Source of the DNA: Ceratothoa steindachneri | Taxonomy: Eukaryota > Arthropoda > Malacostraca > Isopoda > Cymothoidae | DNA: 64,000 bases | NCBI GenBank assembly: GCA_963969495.1 | Contig: OZ018327.1 | Coordinates: 176,351,522 to 176,415,521 of the forward strand | Reading direction: 5' to 3' | Part shown: positions 12,351-23,986 of the stretch, one piece after another | How positions within the stretch are numbered: position 1 is the first letter of the stretch | Layout: each line of letters opens with the position of its first letter | Notes under the pieces: model-generated | Database searches by the model: none | Told to the model about the DNA's origin: nothing | What the model saw: the letters and a program-made list of their open reading frames with translations, nothing else | Made by a program: the position numbers and the translations under genes

Positions 12351-12990
12351 TCAATTTAAACCTCTCTTCGAGGGTCTTCCAAGCATTTTTTGAATGGGAT
12401 TTGAGTCCGGAATCTGTGCAAGCCAGTTCATAAGAGTGGTTTGCTTGTCGTCAAGGAAGGTATTCACTGACTTGGGCGTGCAGTAGTCGGCGTGGGCCTT
12501 CATGAAAATTGAGGTTGGGCTTCGGACGCTGGCAGATGGCACAAATCATGTTGTCGACGCAATTATTCCTACAGTTGTTCACTTATTGTGTCTTGTAAAC
12601 ACACAAGTGACCAGTTCTTTTTTACGGAAATCCCGTCCCGCATCATGGTACTTCCCTCGCCAAACTCCATAGACTTTTAGCTGCAATTGACAATTTTTCG
12701 CCTGATCCGCGACGAACGAACATACAGGCCATCGCATCCGAACAAAATGAATTTAGATTCATCATTGAAGTGGAATTAGTCCAATTGATCATCCGTTAAT
12801 GTAACGTGCTCAGTGGTTAATGCAAGACGAGCTTTCTTGATCTTCTGACTTATCAATGGCTTGACCATAGGTTTGCAAGCGTGAAGATTATCTTCCTTCA
12901 GGCGAAGTCACACAGTCTGCCTTAGACATTGATGGGCCAAATCTCACTAATCTTTCATCAAACTGCTGATCCATGAAATTGAAACCTGGA
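12351..12990 (-). pseudogene. Tc1-like transposase relic
   Basis: Minus strand, in N-to-C order: KKARLALTTEHVTLTDDQLD (12.8 kb), then FNDESKFILFGCDG (12.74 kb), which holds the first catalytic Asp of the Tc1 DDE/D domain. A disordered stretch follows. Then come SIFMKAHADYCTPKSVNTFL and WLAQIPDSNPIQ (12351-12542), the second Asp block (normally QDNAP.H, here KAHADYC) and the WPxQSPDLNPIE block. Stops and substitutions, including loss of the second catalytic Asp, show it is dead. The N-terminal DNA-binding domain and the TIRs are not evident. Family assignment is firm. Confidence 0.82.
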
Positions 12991-13430
12991 CACTAGGTAT
13001 TACAGAATAATTTAGAAGAATATTATGTACAATTTTGATGAAAATTAAACAGGCAATTTCAAGAAAATATAGATTTGGGCATTTTGTTCTCTAGTTCGAT
13101 ACTGTATTTATGTATATTATAAATCTAACCGAGATAGGGTTATTATGATACAATATAAAAAGAAAACTTATTATTTTGTTATAAAAATATAGATATAGGT
13201 TTATTCTTGTTATTAGCGTAGTGTACACATTGTTAGATCAATATGTAACACAATTTTTGTTCTTGGACAGTAACTGTTATTTTCCAACTCTTTTTATTGC
13301 AAAACAATAGAAAATGGCCATTATTTGTTTTAAATTTATGGCTTCTATAATGAAATATTTACTAAAAGAAATATATGAAAAAGTTAAAAAAATAGAAGTG
13401 AACAGCTTTTCATAATTTTAATTTGTAATT
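12991..13430. other. AT-rich stretch, nothing recognised
   Basis: Very AT-rich intervening sequence between the Tc1 relic and the next relic. No coding or repeat signal was seen. Confidence 0.5.
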
Positions 13431-14660
13431 AAAATCACTTTCCCGTACAAGCCCCCAAATGTAGTCTCCCATCATGTGTTCATTCTATGTATACTCCTTG
13501 GTATCTACTTATGTTTAAAGTTCAGTATATCTTGATGGGAGCGCTCTCCTTTCTCCTGACTATGCTCATATATTCTTTTCAGTCGCCAGATGGGCTCCTA
13601 ATATTTTAAAAAAAAAATTAAAATCACATATTCTCCTTGAGCTTGTCAAAATGAGCATCAAGGATATGCACCTTTGGAGACATCTTGCAATCCATTAAGC
13701 CATACCTTTTAATAAGTTTTCAAAAAATCCCATATAATTGTCAGCCTTGTGGTTGCCCAAAGTGCCGCGACACACCGAAACAAAACTCTTCTAGGCTTTT
13801 CTTTTTCTTTTTTACTAAGCTTTTCAGGTAATTCTGATCACTAATTTTCCTGATTTGTGGTCCAACAAAGACACTAGCTTTCACTTTTGCCTCATAGAGT
13901 CTTTCAAATAATTTTTTAGGTACCTGAAGGCTGCACATTCTTTGTTAATAGCTCAAGCGAACTGCTTAATGAGACCTAGTTTTTAATGCAATGGAGGGAA
14001 CAAACCTTTTTGAGGGTCTATATATTGCTCCTGCTTGTTGACATTATGCCCTCCAACAGAGAACTCAGTATTTTGTGACCAGTGCTTCTTGTGGTAATGT
14101 GTTGTGTTATCCCTCTGCACCAATGACATAGATAACATGGAAACTTGGTCAAACTTTCATGGAGACCCATCAAATATGGTAGCATTTGGAAGTCTCCAAT
14201 CATTTCCCAGCCATACTCCTTATAAATCAAAGCTTTTAGCAGGAGTTTTACACAGTTGTAGTCCTCATTGACGCCAGAATGCGCCAAGGGAAGGGATGTA
14301 TGTTGATTCCAATTATGGAGAAGTACAGCTTTAATGTTTTTTGCTAATCTGTTAATAAATAGCCTCCACTCATCAGATTACATGTAATTCCAGTTGCATC
14401 AAACAGACCAGATACGTGATTGCAGTAGCATAGCACAGCTTGATAAGTGAATAAACTTGAGAAATTTTATGACGTTTCCTTTGGCTTGTCACTTGCACAT
14501 TTCATCCAGCAGATCCCATTCTTCGAGCCTGGAAATCAAAAACTCAGCATTTGACTTTGACCAGCCAAGATCTCTGACAAGGTCATTGATGTCACTTTGG
14601 ATTGGAACGTATGGATTCCTATCAACAGCCATATCTCTGACATTGTAGTCAACATCTTCA
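13431..14660 (-). pseudogene. Relic of a multicopy uncharacterised protein family (transposon-associated?)
   Basis: Minus-strand fragments in order: DINDLVRDLGWSKSNAEFL (14.6 kb); EWRLFINRLAKNIKAVLLHN (14.35 kb); LAHSGVNEDYNCVKLLLKAL, YGWEMIGDF and TKFPCYLCHW (14018-14287); LYEAKVKASVFVGPQIRKI (13741-13938); MSPKVHILDAHFDKL (13.65 kb); EKGERSHQDI and WETTFGGLYGK (13.45-13.55 kb). I recognise this order from a repetitive, uncharacterised family found in many arthropod and some other invertebrate genomes. It has no assigned enzymatic function that I know of. The fragments are separated by stops and frame changes, so the copy is dead. That the family is mobile is inference from its multicopy nature. 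Confidence 0.65.
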
Positions 14661-15262
14661 CTGATCTTTTCAGTTTTTTGAATTTTTGCTTTTTTCTGAT
14701 GGTGGCTTATTACTTTCTAGATGGGTAGGTACAAGAAGATAACCACGGTAAGGTACTAATGCAAAAAGAGGATGGAAGATCGGGATAGGAAATATCAGGT
14801 GCAATTTTGCCACTTCGAAGTTTGGAAGGATCCACCATGCAGAAGTAGCCGTTGCTTGAGTGATCCGTGGGTTCAAGCTAAATCGTGGCAATAGAAAACT
14901 TCATGGCTCTTCTTTCCCCTCTATAGCATCGTTAAAAAGTAAAAAAATAATTTATTACTATTTTGGTTTACAAACAAACATGATAGCTTAACTACTTGTG
15001 ACATTTAATATTTTATTCTTTAAAACAAACTATGTTTTTACCTTTTTGCAGTGATTAAAAGCAAAATGAGGTACATAGGTTTTTTGGGGGTCCCCAACTG
15101 GCATGCTAAATTATGCTTTGGAAGCTTCACACATTCTCATATATGCTGCCACACCAAACATTTTTGCTCTTCGATGAAAATGATTGCAGCCTCTTGATGC
15201 CATTTCTCTTCTGATGTGTTCAATATGGTAGCTTGAGCTGGAATGATAGCATATCTGTGAAT

Positions 15263-15267
<5 letters not shown>
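14661..15267. other. Unassigned; possibly upstream part of the same relic
   Basis: Minus-strand frames at 14670-14891 and 15111-15267 have no domain I recognise. Their position just upstream of the relic at 13.4-14.7 kb leaves open that they are its N-terminal part. Confidence 0.3.

Positions 15268-15306
<39 letters not shown>
15268..15306. repeat. (TA)n microsatellite at PLE3 3' end
   Basis: Short TA array about 80 bp beyond the hammerhead-like motif of the minus-strand PLE3. Confidence 0.95.
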
Positions 15307-15308
<2 letters not shown>

Positions 15309-15385
15309 AAACACTGTTCTACTCAATAACGAGTAAAAAATATACAAGAAAACCACTGTTATTGGAGCATAAAGTTTATTATTAA

Positions 15386-15433
15386 AACGGGACTAGTTTC
15401 GATATGTAGTTTACCATATCATCTTCAGCCGTT
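15386..15433 (-). ncRNA. Hammerhead-ribozyme-like motif at PLE3 3' end
   Basis: Minus strand: helix I AACGG/CCGTT, perfect over 5 bp (15433-15429 with 15390-15386); core CTGAAGA; one extra T; stem II GATATG/CATATC; GAAA; a minimal AC-TA-GT turn and GTC. Relative to the PLE1 motif, stem II shows a compensatory G-C to A-T change and helix I differs in sequence while staying paired. This supports selection on RNA structure. Best-formed of the candidates here. Confidence 0.62.
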
Positions 15434-15495
15434 AATTGAGAGAAATCGACAAAGCAAACTGAAATATTGGAATATACAATAACAGGCAACTGACA

Positions 15496-17647
15496 TTAAT
15501 CTGGAGGCGTTAGCTTTAGGTGATTAACAATATCGTTTAGAATGAGTTTTGATATATAGGGGCTACATTTGTGCTGGCCTTCTGACAAATTGAAATTTGG
15601 AATTTCTTTGATTAGTAAGGATTCAATTATTTTTCTTTTATTACAATCGCTACAATGATAAATTATTTGGGCACTAGGGAAATCTATTATATGATTGGCC
15701 TTTTTTACATGGTTAAAAAGACTGGAAGCATTGCTCACTCTACGAATGTCCCCCCTATGTTCATATATGCGTTCATTTAATGACCTTCCGGTCTCTCGCA
15801 CGTAGAAGGAGGGGCAATTTGGGGCTTTACACGGGATTAAATAGATGCCTGCATCCTTAGTTTGCGATTCTGGCCTGGTGGAACGGAAAGATTTTTTGAT
15901 AGTTAGGGGATATTTGAAGGTGGTCAAGTTGGGATATATAATAGAGTTTAGTCTGTTGAGCAAGGGGGAATATGGTAGAGATAAGCAATTCTTTTTACAT
16001 GTAAGATTATTTTTTAGTTGGGGACGGTAGAATATTGCCCTGGCTTTAGATAGGCTCTCGTCTATACAATAGAGTGGATATTTTAATTCAATGAACATGC
16101 ATATATATAGGAATTGGAATTAGTAGGTTTTCGCTATACCGTAAAAGATGATTTATCATTAATTCTTAAGACTTTTACATCAAGAAACGGTAAGCAATTG
16201 TCTTTTTCCCATTCAACCTTGAATTTTAAAGTGGGATGGGGGTGATTAAGCTTTGTCAGAAAATTATCAAAATAATCTATTTGATTTAATGGCCATGTGG
16301 AAATCATTTCATCTACATACCTATACCATACAAAATTATTATTGGGTTTAATAGTTGTGAGTAGGGAAGTTTTAAAATGTTCCATGAACAGGTTACAAAG
16401 TATGCGAGATAACGGGTTGCCCATACTAAGGCAATATTTTGGCGAAAAAATCCAATGTCACTCTTGAATAAATTATCCGTAACGCACAGTTTAACTAGTT
16501 TGACAATTTTGGTTTTGGGTAATGGAAGGTTTAATTTAGTGTTATCTAATATGTTCACTAACAGTTAAAGGGCTTCATCAATAGGGACATTGGTAAAAAG
16601 GCTATCAACATCGAAACTGACAAGGCGACTATTTGTTATATGGATTTTATTAAATTTCTCAATAAAATCGGACGAATAAAGTACGAGTATGTGGGAAGAG
16701 GACGTTAATCCAACTGCGTCAGAGAGAATAGACGCGAACCATTTGTAGAGTTTATATGCATGTGAGCCAATATTTGATATAATAGGACGGAGGGGGGTTC
16801 CAGGTTTGTGAGTTTTTGGAAATCCATATATACGAGGAAGGGATGGATTAGTAGGTTTGAAACGATGAAGGAGATCAGGATTTTTTCGTTTTAAAACTTT
16901 TGATATATATAGATTGGTTGAAAGCACTCGTTTTATCACATAATGGATTTGAAGTTAATTTCTCATATGTGTTTGAGTTAATAAATAAATAGTTAACTAT
17001 TCAGAATATGAAATATTGTCAAGGATCACTATCTTATTAGTTTTATCTGATTTTGTAATTACAATATTTTTGTTTGAATTAAGTAATTTAAGAGCAACCT
17101 TTAGGCACCTAGAAATTTCTAAATATTTTACGTTATCACTATGGGATAAGGCTCCCGCAACAAAACCATTTATGAACTCGGAATCAGAATTATTACATTC
17201 ACAAAACTTATCAATGGAGACTAGGTGATCAAGAGAAAATAAATCACAGTGTTTGAACGCAAATGAAATGCCATAACCAAGAATTGTTTCTTGGTCGGGC
17301 GTAAGATTATGGGATGAGAGATTAAGGGCGTTCTTATTCGGGTTGGAGGATGTGTTCCACAGGCTATTTTTAAATAGCCATTCTAATTTCTTCTCCATTA
17401 GCCGTTAACACTTCACTTGCGCTCGTGTGAGAGTTTGTTGACAATGTCCTAGTACCTGGGGCAATTGGATAGCATGCGTATTTGATTTGAGGTGACAAAA
17501 CGATTCCCGTTGAATTTTAAAGCGTAGATTAGATCACATTCACGTTTAGCGACTTTAATATTCTCACTGATTGTTAATTCGTCTATTTTTGAAAAGGGAG
17601 TTTCACGAGTCATAATACCGTTTGGCAAACTGAGAGATTTGGGGACG

Positions 17648-17649
<2 letters not shown>
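15496..17649 (-). pseudogene. Penelope-like element (PLE3), near full-length but frameshifted
   Basis: Minus-strand pieces from right to left: the N-terminal region 17649-16997 (SLPNGIMTRETPFSKI, NIVITKSDKTNKIVILD); RT fingers 16939-16565 (PRIYGFPKTHKPGTPLRPI) with motif A SFDVDSLFTNVP; motif B region 16558-16420 (NPLSRILCNLFMEHF); motif C, degenerate, RYVDEM for YVDD (16313-16424); FLDVKVLR; then thumb and GIY-YIG 16098-15496 (AGIYLIPC, FYVRETGRSLNERIYEH). GIG in the usual YIGET block reads YVRET. At least four frame breaks, the RYVDE substitution and the YVRET change make it inactive. The PLE is flanked by (TA)n on both sides. It is closest to PLE1 among the copies here. Confidence 0.88.
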
Positions 17650-17737
<88 letters not shown>

Positions 17738-17849
17738 TAATATTACACAATATTCTAGAAGGTTCTAGAAGTTTCTAGGGGTGTTTTCTGGCAAGTTCTG
17801 GAGCATTCTTTAAACTTCATTAAATTCTACTAAATTCTAGAAATTTAAA

Positions 17850-17914
<65 letters not shown>

Positions 17915-18029
17915 TAATATTACACAATATTCTAGAAGGTTCTAGAAGTTTCTAGGGGTGTGTTCTGGCAAGTTCTGGAGCATTCTTTAAACTTCATTAA
18001 ATTCTACTAAATTCTAGAAATTTAAATCT
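17650..18029. repeat. (TA)n arrays with tandemly duplicated ~119-bp segment
   Basis: (TA)n at 17650-17733 is followed by a 118-bp unique segment (17734-17851, starting GATGTAATATTACACAATAT). (TA)n at 17852-17910 is followed by a nearly identical copy (17911-18029). The segment contains repeated TTCTAGAA motifs. As at 4119-4693, the duplicated unit is a TA array plus its flank. Confidence 0.92.
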
Positions 18030-19439
18030 AGAAAATTTTTGAAGTTATCTTTAAACCAAATATTATTCTACATTTTTAAATAAAATTTACAATTTTCTAC
18101 CATGCTTTAAAAAAAAATAAACCTACAGCCTTTTATATGTTCTCAATTTTTTCTCTAAATTAATAATGTCCTACCATTATTTTACAAAGAGGCAAATTTA
18201 GAAATTCAGTTCCCTACCTACAAAAGCAAAGTTTTGGTAACAAAATAGACTTTTCATTTACTCTAATTAAACGGGGGGAAAAAACACTTTTAACTCAAGA
18301 ACAAGAAAACAGTAAAATTTGTTACATGGTGTATCAATAGCAAACTTTTCGAACGGAACGCCTTTTTATTGATCACAAATACAAGACTAGTTTCAGAACA
18401 TCACGACACATCCTTGAAAACCTGAAGGATAAAGCGTGATCCTCCGAAACTAATCCTGTTATCCTGATCAGTAAAAAAGAGATTGAAGATAAATATATAA
18501 TTATCGGCAAGAATAGTGAAACAAATGGAGGTGGAGAGCATTGTTATAACATGTTTTATAAGACTGAAATCTATCATTCAAAATTATGATTATAGATTCG
18601 TTCTGACTCAATTAAGGGTTACTCAAAATCCTTGCTACTTGGTGTAAAATATAGTAACGGCAGTCGTTTATCTTTAAGATATAAAAAGAGATTGAATATT
18701 AGTATATTAATTATATTATGCTATACCGATTATTGAAAAAGTCTTGGTTACTCTCGTTACGACACTCTCAACAAAGGCGGCGAGCATGCGCTCCAGGCGG
18801 CCTGAAGGCCGTCCACACGTTGTGTGTCCTATGTAAACGGAAACCTAGGGCACGTCGTCGGGGCACTGTTCGTCCAGAAATAATATACATAGTCGAGCAA
18901 ATATGATGTACGTGAGTGATAAAATAAAATAATTTGGTAGAGTTTTTTACCGATCTGAACAACTCTATTCTGGAAGCCTTTCAGTTTTCAATAAGAATCC
19001 CATCTGGGGACTAACCCCGCACGTTGTAAGTTAATTTCGCTACACTTGTAAGCAGTGTTTCCACCTGGCAAAGCCATAGCAAATAGCACCAAGCATAAAC
19101 GTTAGTGCTCTATTTCTTCCAGTTTTCTCGTCTGGTGGGGGCAATGGCGATGCTAAAAAAATTTAAGTTCATTAAATAATCCTAGATTTAAAATGGAGTG
19201 GAAGTAACGAAATTTCTAGAGAAATGAACCTAGAAATACGCAATTCTTCTTCCCCCTAATCGTATTGTTCACCCCTTCCCCCGAAACAGTGTGCACTTGT
19301 CCACAGCCTTGCTACGGAGAAGAGAAACAAGACGATAAATAAAGATATGGAAATAAAAGTAGGAAAGAGAATAAGCTGCCCTTAGGATATATCAACAAAT
19401 TCTGCAAATGTTTTAAATTGGGCGGCAGAGACTACAGAA
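18030..19439. other. No gene; imperfect inverted repeat at 18384-18456
   Basis: Mostly unassigned. At 18384-18412 (GACTAGTTTCAGAACATCAC...) and about 18428-18456 (...GTGATCCTCCGAAACTAATC) lies an imperfect inverted repeat of ~29 bp arms, about 22 matches. Its right arm includes CTGAAGGAT...ATCCTCCGAAAC, resembling the PLE terminal motif. This may be a decayed PLE end without coding sequence. The GC-richer frame at 18718-18906 has no recognisable domain. Confidence 0.4.
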
Positions 19440-19640
19440 TTAAAAGCAGTGGGTTGTACTAAATGGAGAGAAATAGTAATAGATGGATGTTATTAGTGGG
19501 ATACCATACTTTATTTTGTTTACGTTAACAATCTAGAGGTAGGTGTTAAAGTAAAATGCCGTTTGCTAATGATACGATATCAGCAAATAGTATGTGTGGA
19601 AGGGAGGGGGGGTATAGAGAAAGTTCACAATTTAAAGTAA
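19440..19640 (+). pseudogene. CR1-like LINE RT fragment
   Basis: Plus strand reads KQWVVLNGE, then LLVGYHT, FVYVNNLEVGVKVK and, one frame over, PFANDTISA. This lines up with the RKQRVVLNG, SGVPQG, IYVNDL and IFADDTKLA blocks of the subfamily 1b LINE at 50.1-50.4 kb. The catalytic FADD reads FAND. A highly decayed fragment; a frame change lies just before motif C. Confidence 0.55.
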
Positions 19641-20049
19641 TTTTAAATAGACTTGTTGCATGTATATACAAGTTTGAAAATTTAGAAAAAATCTTTATAC
19701 AGACTGAACTTGTGGAAATATTATTTCAGCAATCGATTTTTTGAGTCTTGAGATACATTGCCTGGAAATGTTTCCTGGACAGCATTCAAAAGAAAACCAG
19801 ACAAGTATATGGGGCATAAGGATATATGAAGAGCCTTATTTTGCAGGTTTGTATGTATGTATGTTTGCATTAGTACTTGCATGCTTGGGGCCTTGTATTA
19901 TAAACAACAAAATATGACGAACCTATGTGCTGATGGCTGATAACGCGATTATACCACCGTGGTGGTGTCTTGATGGATTTGAATGCTTTGACCGGAATAA
20001 TTTGATAAACCCTAGTGACTTTATCATCATTTATTTGTCGCTTATGTTA

Positions 20050-20630
20050 TATGAGGGCAACAAAAATAATACCTTCCCTAACACATATTGAATATGAAGA
20101 TAGACTGAGGGTACTAAATATGTTCTCATTTGAAAGAAGATGTGGTAGGGGAGATATGATTGAGCTTTTTAAAAATATGTTCTCGGATGGATAAGTTTGA
20201 TTTTGGCAAGTTATTTGAGTTGGAAGGAAATAATCGGACTAGGGGTCATTACTTAAATTTAAAAAAAACAGAGGTGCAGGTTGGATGTTAGAAAATATTT
20301 TTTTCATCAATAGAGTGGTAGATTACTGGAATAGTTTGGCATCTGAGACAGTAAACAGTCCAAACTTGAATGTTTTTAAATGAAAAATTAGGTGATTATA
20401 TGGGGAGCGGAGGGTTAACTTCTGGGGGGAGGAGTGTTCTGGATTAATTCCTGCGGATGCATTTTTTTAATTGTATATTATGGGTGATTTTGATTTTGAC
20501 GAGCCCTAATGGTGATGTTTTTTGTTTAGGACGCATTCCTGTGGATGGTACAAATTGTAGATCTTAAATGTATGATTTGACAGAATCCTATGGATGCAGT
20601 TTAAAGGATGGTTTTGACGGATGCAGATGA
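20050..20630 (+). pseudogene. CR1-like LINE (1b-like) 3' end fragment
   Basis: Plus strand reads RATKIIPSLTHIEYEDRLRV, MFSFERRCGRGDMIELFK, NRTRGHY, VVDYWNSLA and SPNLNVFK, matching the C-terminus of ORF2 at 49.05-49.4 kb with several frameshifts. After the stop, the sequence contains GCATTCCTGTGGATG and GAATCCTATGGATGCAG, which match (inverted) the 3' untranslated region of the 1b element at 48.84-49.02 kb. It ends near GTTTTGACGGATGCAGATGAC (about 20630). A dead fragment of the family that fills the right half of the window. Confidence 0.85.
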
Positions 20631-22245
20631 CTTGTAGCGATCGGCGAGTACGTCCAAAATAGGACACACGCGAGAGTCGCTACACGCATAAAGTACAGAG
20701 AGAGAAAAAAGTAAAGTTAGCGCCGTTTACGAGAATGTCACATGGTAGTAAGCGGAGCACAGTTGTCTCTGTTAGAGTTCGTCGAGGCAATCTTAGGCAA
20801 AAATTATAATCAAGGCAAAATCCAGAATAAAAAGGGTAGCTAGCAACATGCCACCGCCCACAGAGAATTTTACCCAATAGTCGGAGTGCCTTCCTTATCA
20901 ATATGTTAGGCAGTAGCCAATCAAAAATTGAGTTATGTTAATACCGACAAATCAACAGGCCGGTACATAAGAGGGGTGTGTGGCTTAGTTGGACGAGGAA
21001 CTTGTAGGGCGAGGCTTAAATTAAATATATAACTGTGTGAAGCCAAAACAAGGAAAATAATTAGATTACTATTTGATATCGCAATATATCGCGTGATATA
21101 TCGTTCAGTCCGATCTCTCGGATTCACGTAATTCATCTTTGTATATAGCCGTGTACATAACGCAGACATTAAGGTGTAACTCTTAAAGGCTCCATTCGTC
21201 CGGCCTCCTTTAAACTTTGCCCGCACTTGACCTCGAACTTAATTTATGGCATAACTTAGAACTTAAAACTTAATTAAAGAACTTTTGTAAAGTGCAATAA
21301 GATCTAGTTCAATAATAATTCTATGTTTGCTTTGGTGACTTCAATATCCTGACGTTCCTCAATCTCCCTGCTTCAAGGCCCTATTAATCTGGAAAACAAC
21401 CGTTGCTCATTCTCCTCGTTAATCGCAATTCCTTGCGATTACATAACTTCCAAAATACCGGTGTTCTACCCTGGTGTGGTCTATCCCCATCCTCCGCGCT
21501 ATTTGACCTCGTCGCTAGAATAAGACCACCCCTCAGCTTAGGGCACCCCATAGTAATCAACAAATAACTCTTGTGGAAAATAAGGAAGGGCAACGCAAAC
21601 CAACCGGGACATCTGTATCAACCGGAGTCCTTGCCAAAAGATTACGCGATAACTCGGTAATCTATTGGGTTGTCCTCACGATTACCTTCAAGGTTCTCCC
21701 ATAATTAGGGACAACCTTCAAGAGCATCCTCCCCCCTCATAGACCTTTGATAGGCCCTTGTAACGTCTGTCATCCGTGAAATTGTTATGTTATATTGTTA
21801 AGTGAAAAATGAATATTGCATGAAAGAAGTTTCAGTTCACAGAAGTCCTTTTAAAATAATAATCCCAATGTCAACGCCAACTCTCGGTCCAAGAGATGGG
21901 TGCGGACTTGACTTAAAACTAGTGAAACTAAAGAATAAAAAAAGGCATGATATAATTTGAAAAAATGGAGACTGGAAGAATAGACTGGCCTACGGCCGGT
22001 AACGTACGATGAGATTCTCGACATGATCCAATATCAATCGACAAATTCTTAAAATTGTTATATTGGGCAATGAGCTCCAAGCCCAGTCAATTATGTAGCT
22101 AAGTCTGTATCAACCGGAGGAGGGGAAAGCGTCCTCCTTCTCGTTCACAACAACACCTAAAATGTGCGGACGGTATTCGTTCGTAAGATGACTACCTCAA
22201 GAAAAAATAAAAAGTGTTTTCATCTTTTTAGATGATTCGTCAAAT
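20631..22245. other. No gene recognised
   Basis: Unassigned, with higher GC than the surroundings. Inverted TGTAGCGA (about 20633) and TCGCTACA (about 20681) lie ~50 bp apart. AACCGGAG with TATCAAC recurs at 21619 and 22110. These could be remains of LTR sequence belonging to the Gypsy-like relic at 24-25 kb, but no matching second LTR was found by eye. Confidence 0.35.
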
Positions 22246-22760
22246 TTGGGTCAGTCTATCTCACTTGATGAACCCGCCTGTGACCCTGCTGACAACCTCC
22301 AGCATACCTTAGGACCGGCCACAGGCCTACGCTATATCTCCCGTTTTAGGTCCGTGAAGGCAATGATAATCCTACCTATCAGCTGTTCCTTCGTGTTGCC
22401 GCTGGATTTGTTGGTCTCTCGTTCACCACGCCCCACACAAAAAAGTCGAAGGTGTTGCAGTCAGCCGAGTTAGGAGGCCAAATATAAAGTTCTGTCTGAT
22501 CAAAGAAATTCTTTACAGCCAGGCCTGCATCTCTCGGTTGGTGTGGAATGGCGCATATCCATGCTGCCACACGTAAAGCCTGCGTGCTGCTACCCACTCG
22601 TTTCAGTGCTTCATTTCCTTGCCAGAATACAAATGTAGCCGTCGGTGTTCAGCCTGAGGCCATCAAGGAAGAAATAGGTTGGCATGACGTCACATTCACT
22701 GCAGATGATATTGAAAACCATGATTGTCGCTGTAAATTTCATCTGCATGACTCTGTGACT
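22246..22760 (-). pseudogene. mariner-like transposase C-terminal relic
   Basis: Minus strand in order: ISFLDGLRLNTDGY (22.66 kb), RLYVWQHGYAPFHTNR (the QQDxAPxHT block with the catalytic Asp replaced), WPPNSADCNTFDFFVWGVV (22.45 kb; normally WPPSSPDLNPLDYFVW) and, after a frame change, TKEQLIGRIIIAFTDLKREI, a stop and the C-terminal end. The block order and spacing are those of mariner/Tc1-superfamily transposases. Frameshifts, stops and two altered catalytic positions show it is inactive. TIRs were not located. Confidence 0.8.
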
Positions 22761-23986
22761 CCGCCACCCTAAGCACCCTTATTGCTACCCTTTATTTCAT
22801 GGAATAGGGTTTAAAAAAACAAGGAGATCCATTGCCCACTTACTGGGATTTACCTCTGCGTCAAGCGACTCGGTGTAGCAACAAGGTCACTTTGTTTTTG
22901 TCAAACGGTTAAGAAAGTATCAAGCTCTTTTAGCTTGTAGCAGGTCCGGTGTAGCATCCGTAAGTGTTAGAGCCCGCTAAAGAATTCTGAATGAGTCCAA
23001 CAGTTACCGCACTTGTAGAGCTGGAAAGGTAATATTTAGATGATTTTCGTCTCAACTGAGACTTATGTTCTGGAAGACCAGAACCTAATTTTCAATAAAA
23101 TCGTAATGTTAAGAAAAAACAAAGTGCAATTCGCCACAGTTTACGCACTTGGCTGTGCATGAGACAGATTCTTGATGTACACTTTTAGAATAATTCACGG
23201 AAATTTTAATGTTGTTCCACCGTTGCACGTCGAGATATTTAAAACTTATTATCAAAACGGTAACAATAATATCACCACCACAAGGTAGAAATACTATCAC
23301 GCACGCACCATCTCAGTCCGCTTGTTCATGTAAAAATTGACGAAGAGTGAAGGGTAGATCTTGAGACTCTTAATTCCTTCATCATACTCGTTTAATCCCT
23401 GGTAGACCAACTTTTCAGTGATGTTCTTAAGACAGTAGTCTAGTATAAATAGTCCCCTTTAGAAGGGTTCTAGCTAGCTTAGGGGTCACGCGAACAAGGG
23501 TACCATTGAGTGTTTGCACTAATCAAGAGATCAACCAAACAAACAATGAAGAACAAATGAAACGATCCATAGTGGCCAATGGCTCACCACTCTCTCTCCA
23601 AATTTGCACACATAAGATGAATGTTTTACGTGGAGCGTAACAGCGTCCAAAAAAAAATCCAGCTCTCATGGAACTAAAGTAACCGAAGAAGGAAAACAAA
23701 TTTGAACATAACAAAATCTCACGGCTAGTACAACTATCCAGACTATGTCAGCCGTACTGGACAAGACTCCCGAAAAAGAACGAGTAAATGAACAACCGAT
23801 GAAAATTTCAAAAAGTAATATTAAACAAACGGAACTACAGTGAACATAGTGTTTCTGGCATTTGTGCAATCCCGAGCATTGTGGACAAGAACATCCCTAT
23901 AATTATTACCTGCCGACATAGAAAATTGATTCCCAATACAATGCACAATTCTTTACCTAATAGGGTGCCCATCTTAGACTCAATAA
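22761..23986. other. No gene recognised
   Basis: Unassigned. Small minus-strand frames at 23109-23300, 23523-23714 and 23666-23869 show no domain I recognise. They lie downstream of the gag-protease relic and could be decayed pol sequence, but no RT motif is visible. Confidence 0.35.

Noticed and set aside
18718..18906. Arg-rich 62-codon frame with Cys residues
   Set aside because: Overlaps an equally long antisense frame; no zinc-finger spacing and no neighbours supporting a gene.
20985..21020. TGGCTTAGTTGG, another A-box-like string
   Set aside because: No B box within the expected distance and no tRNA fold visible.
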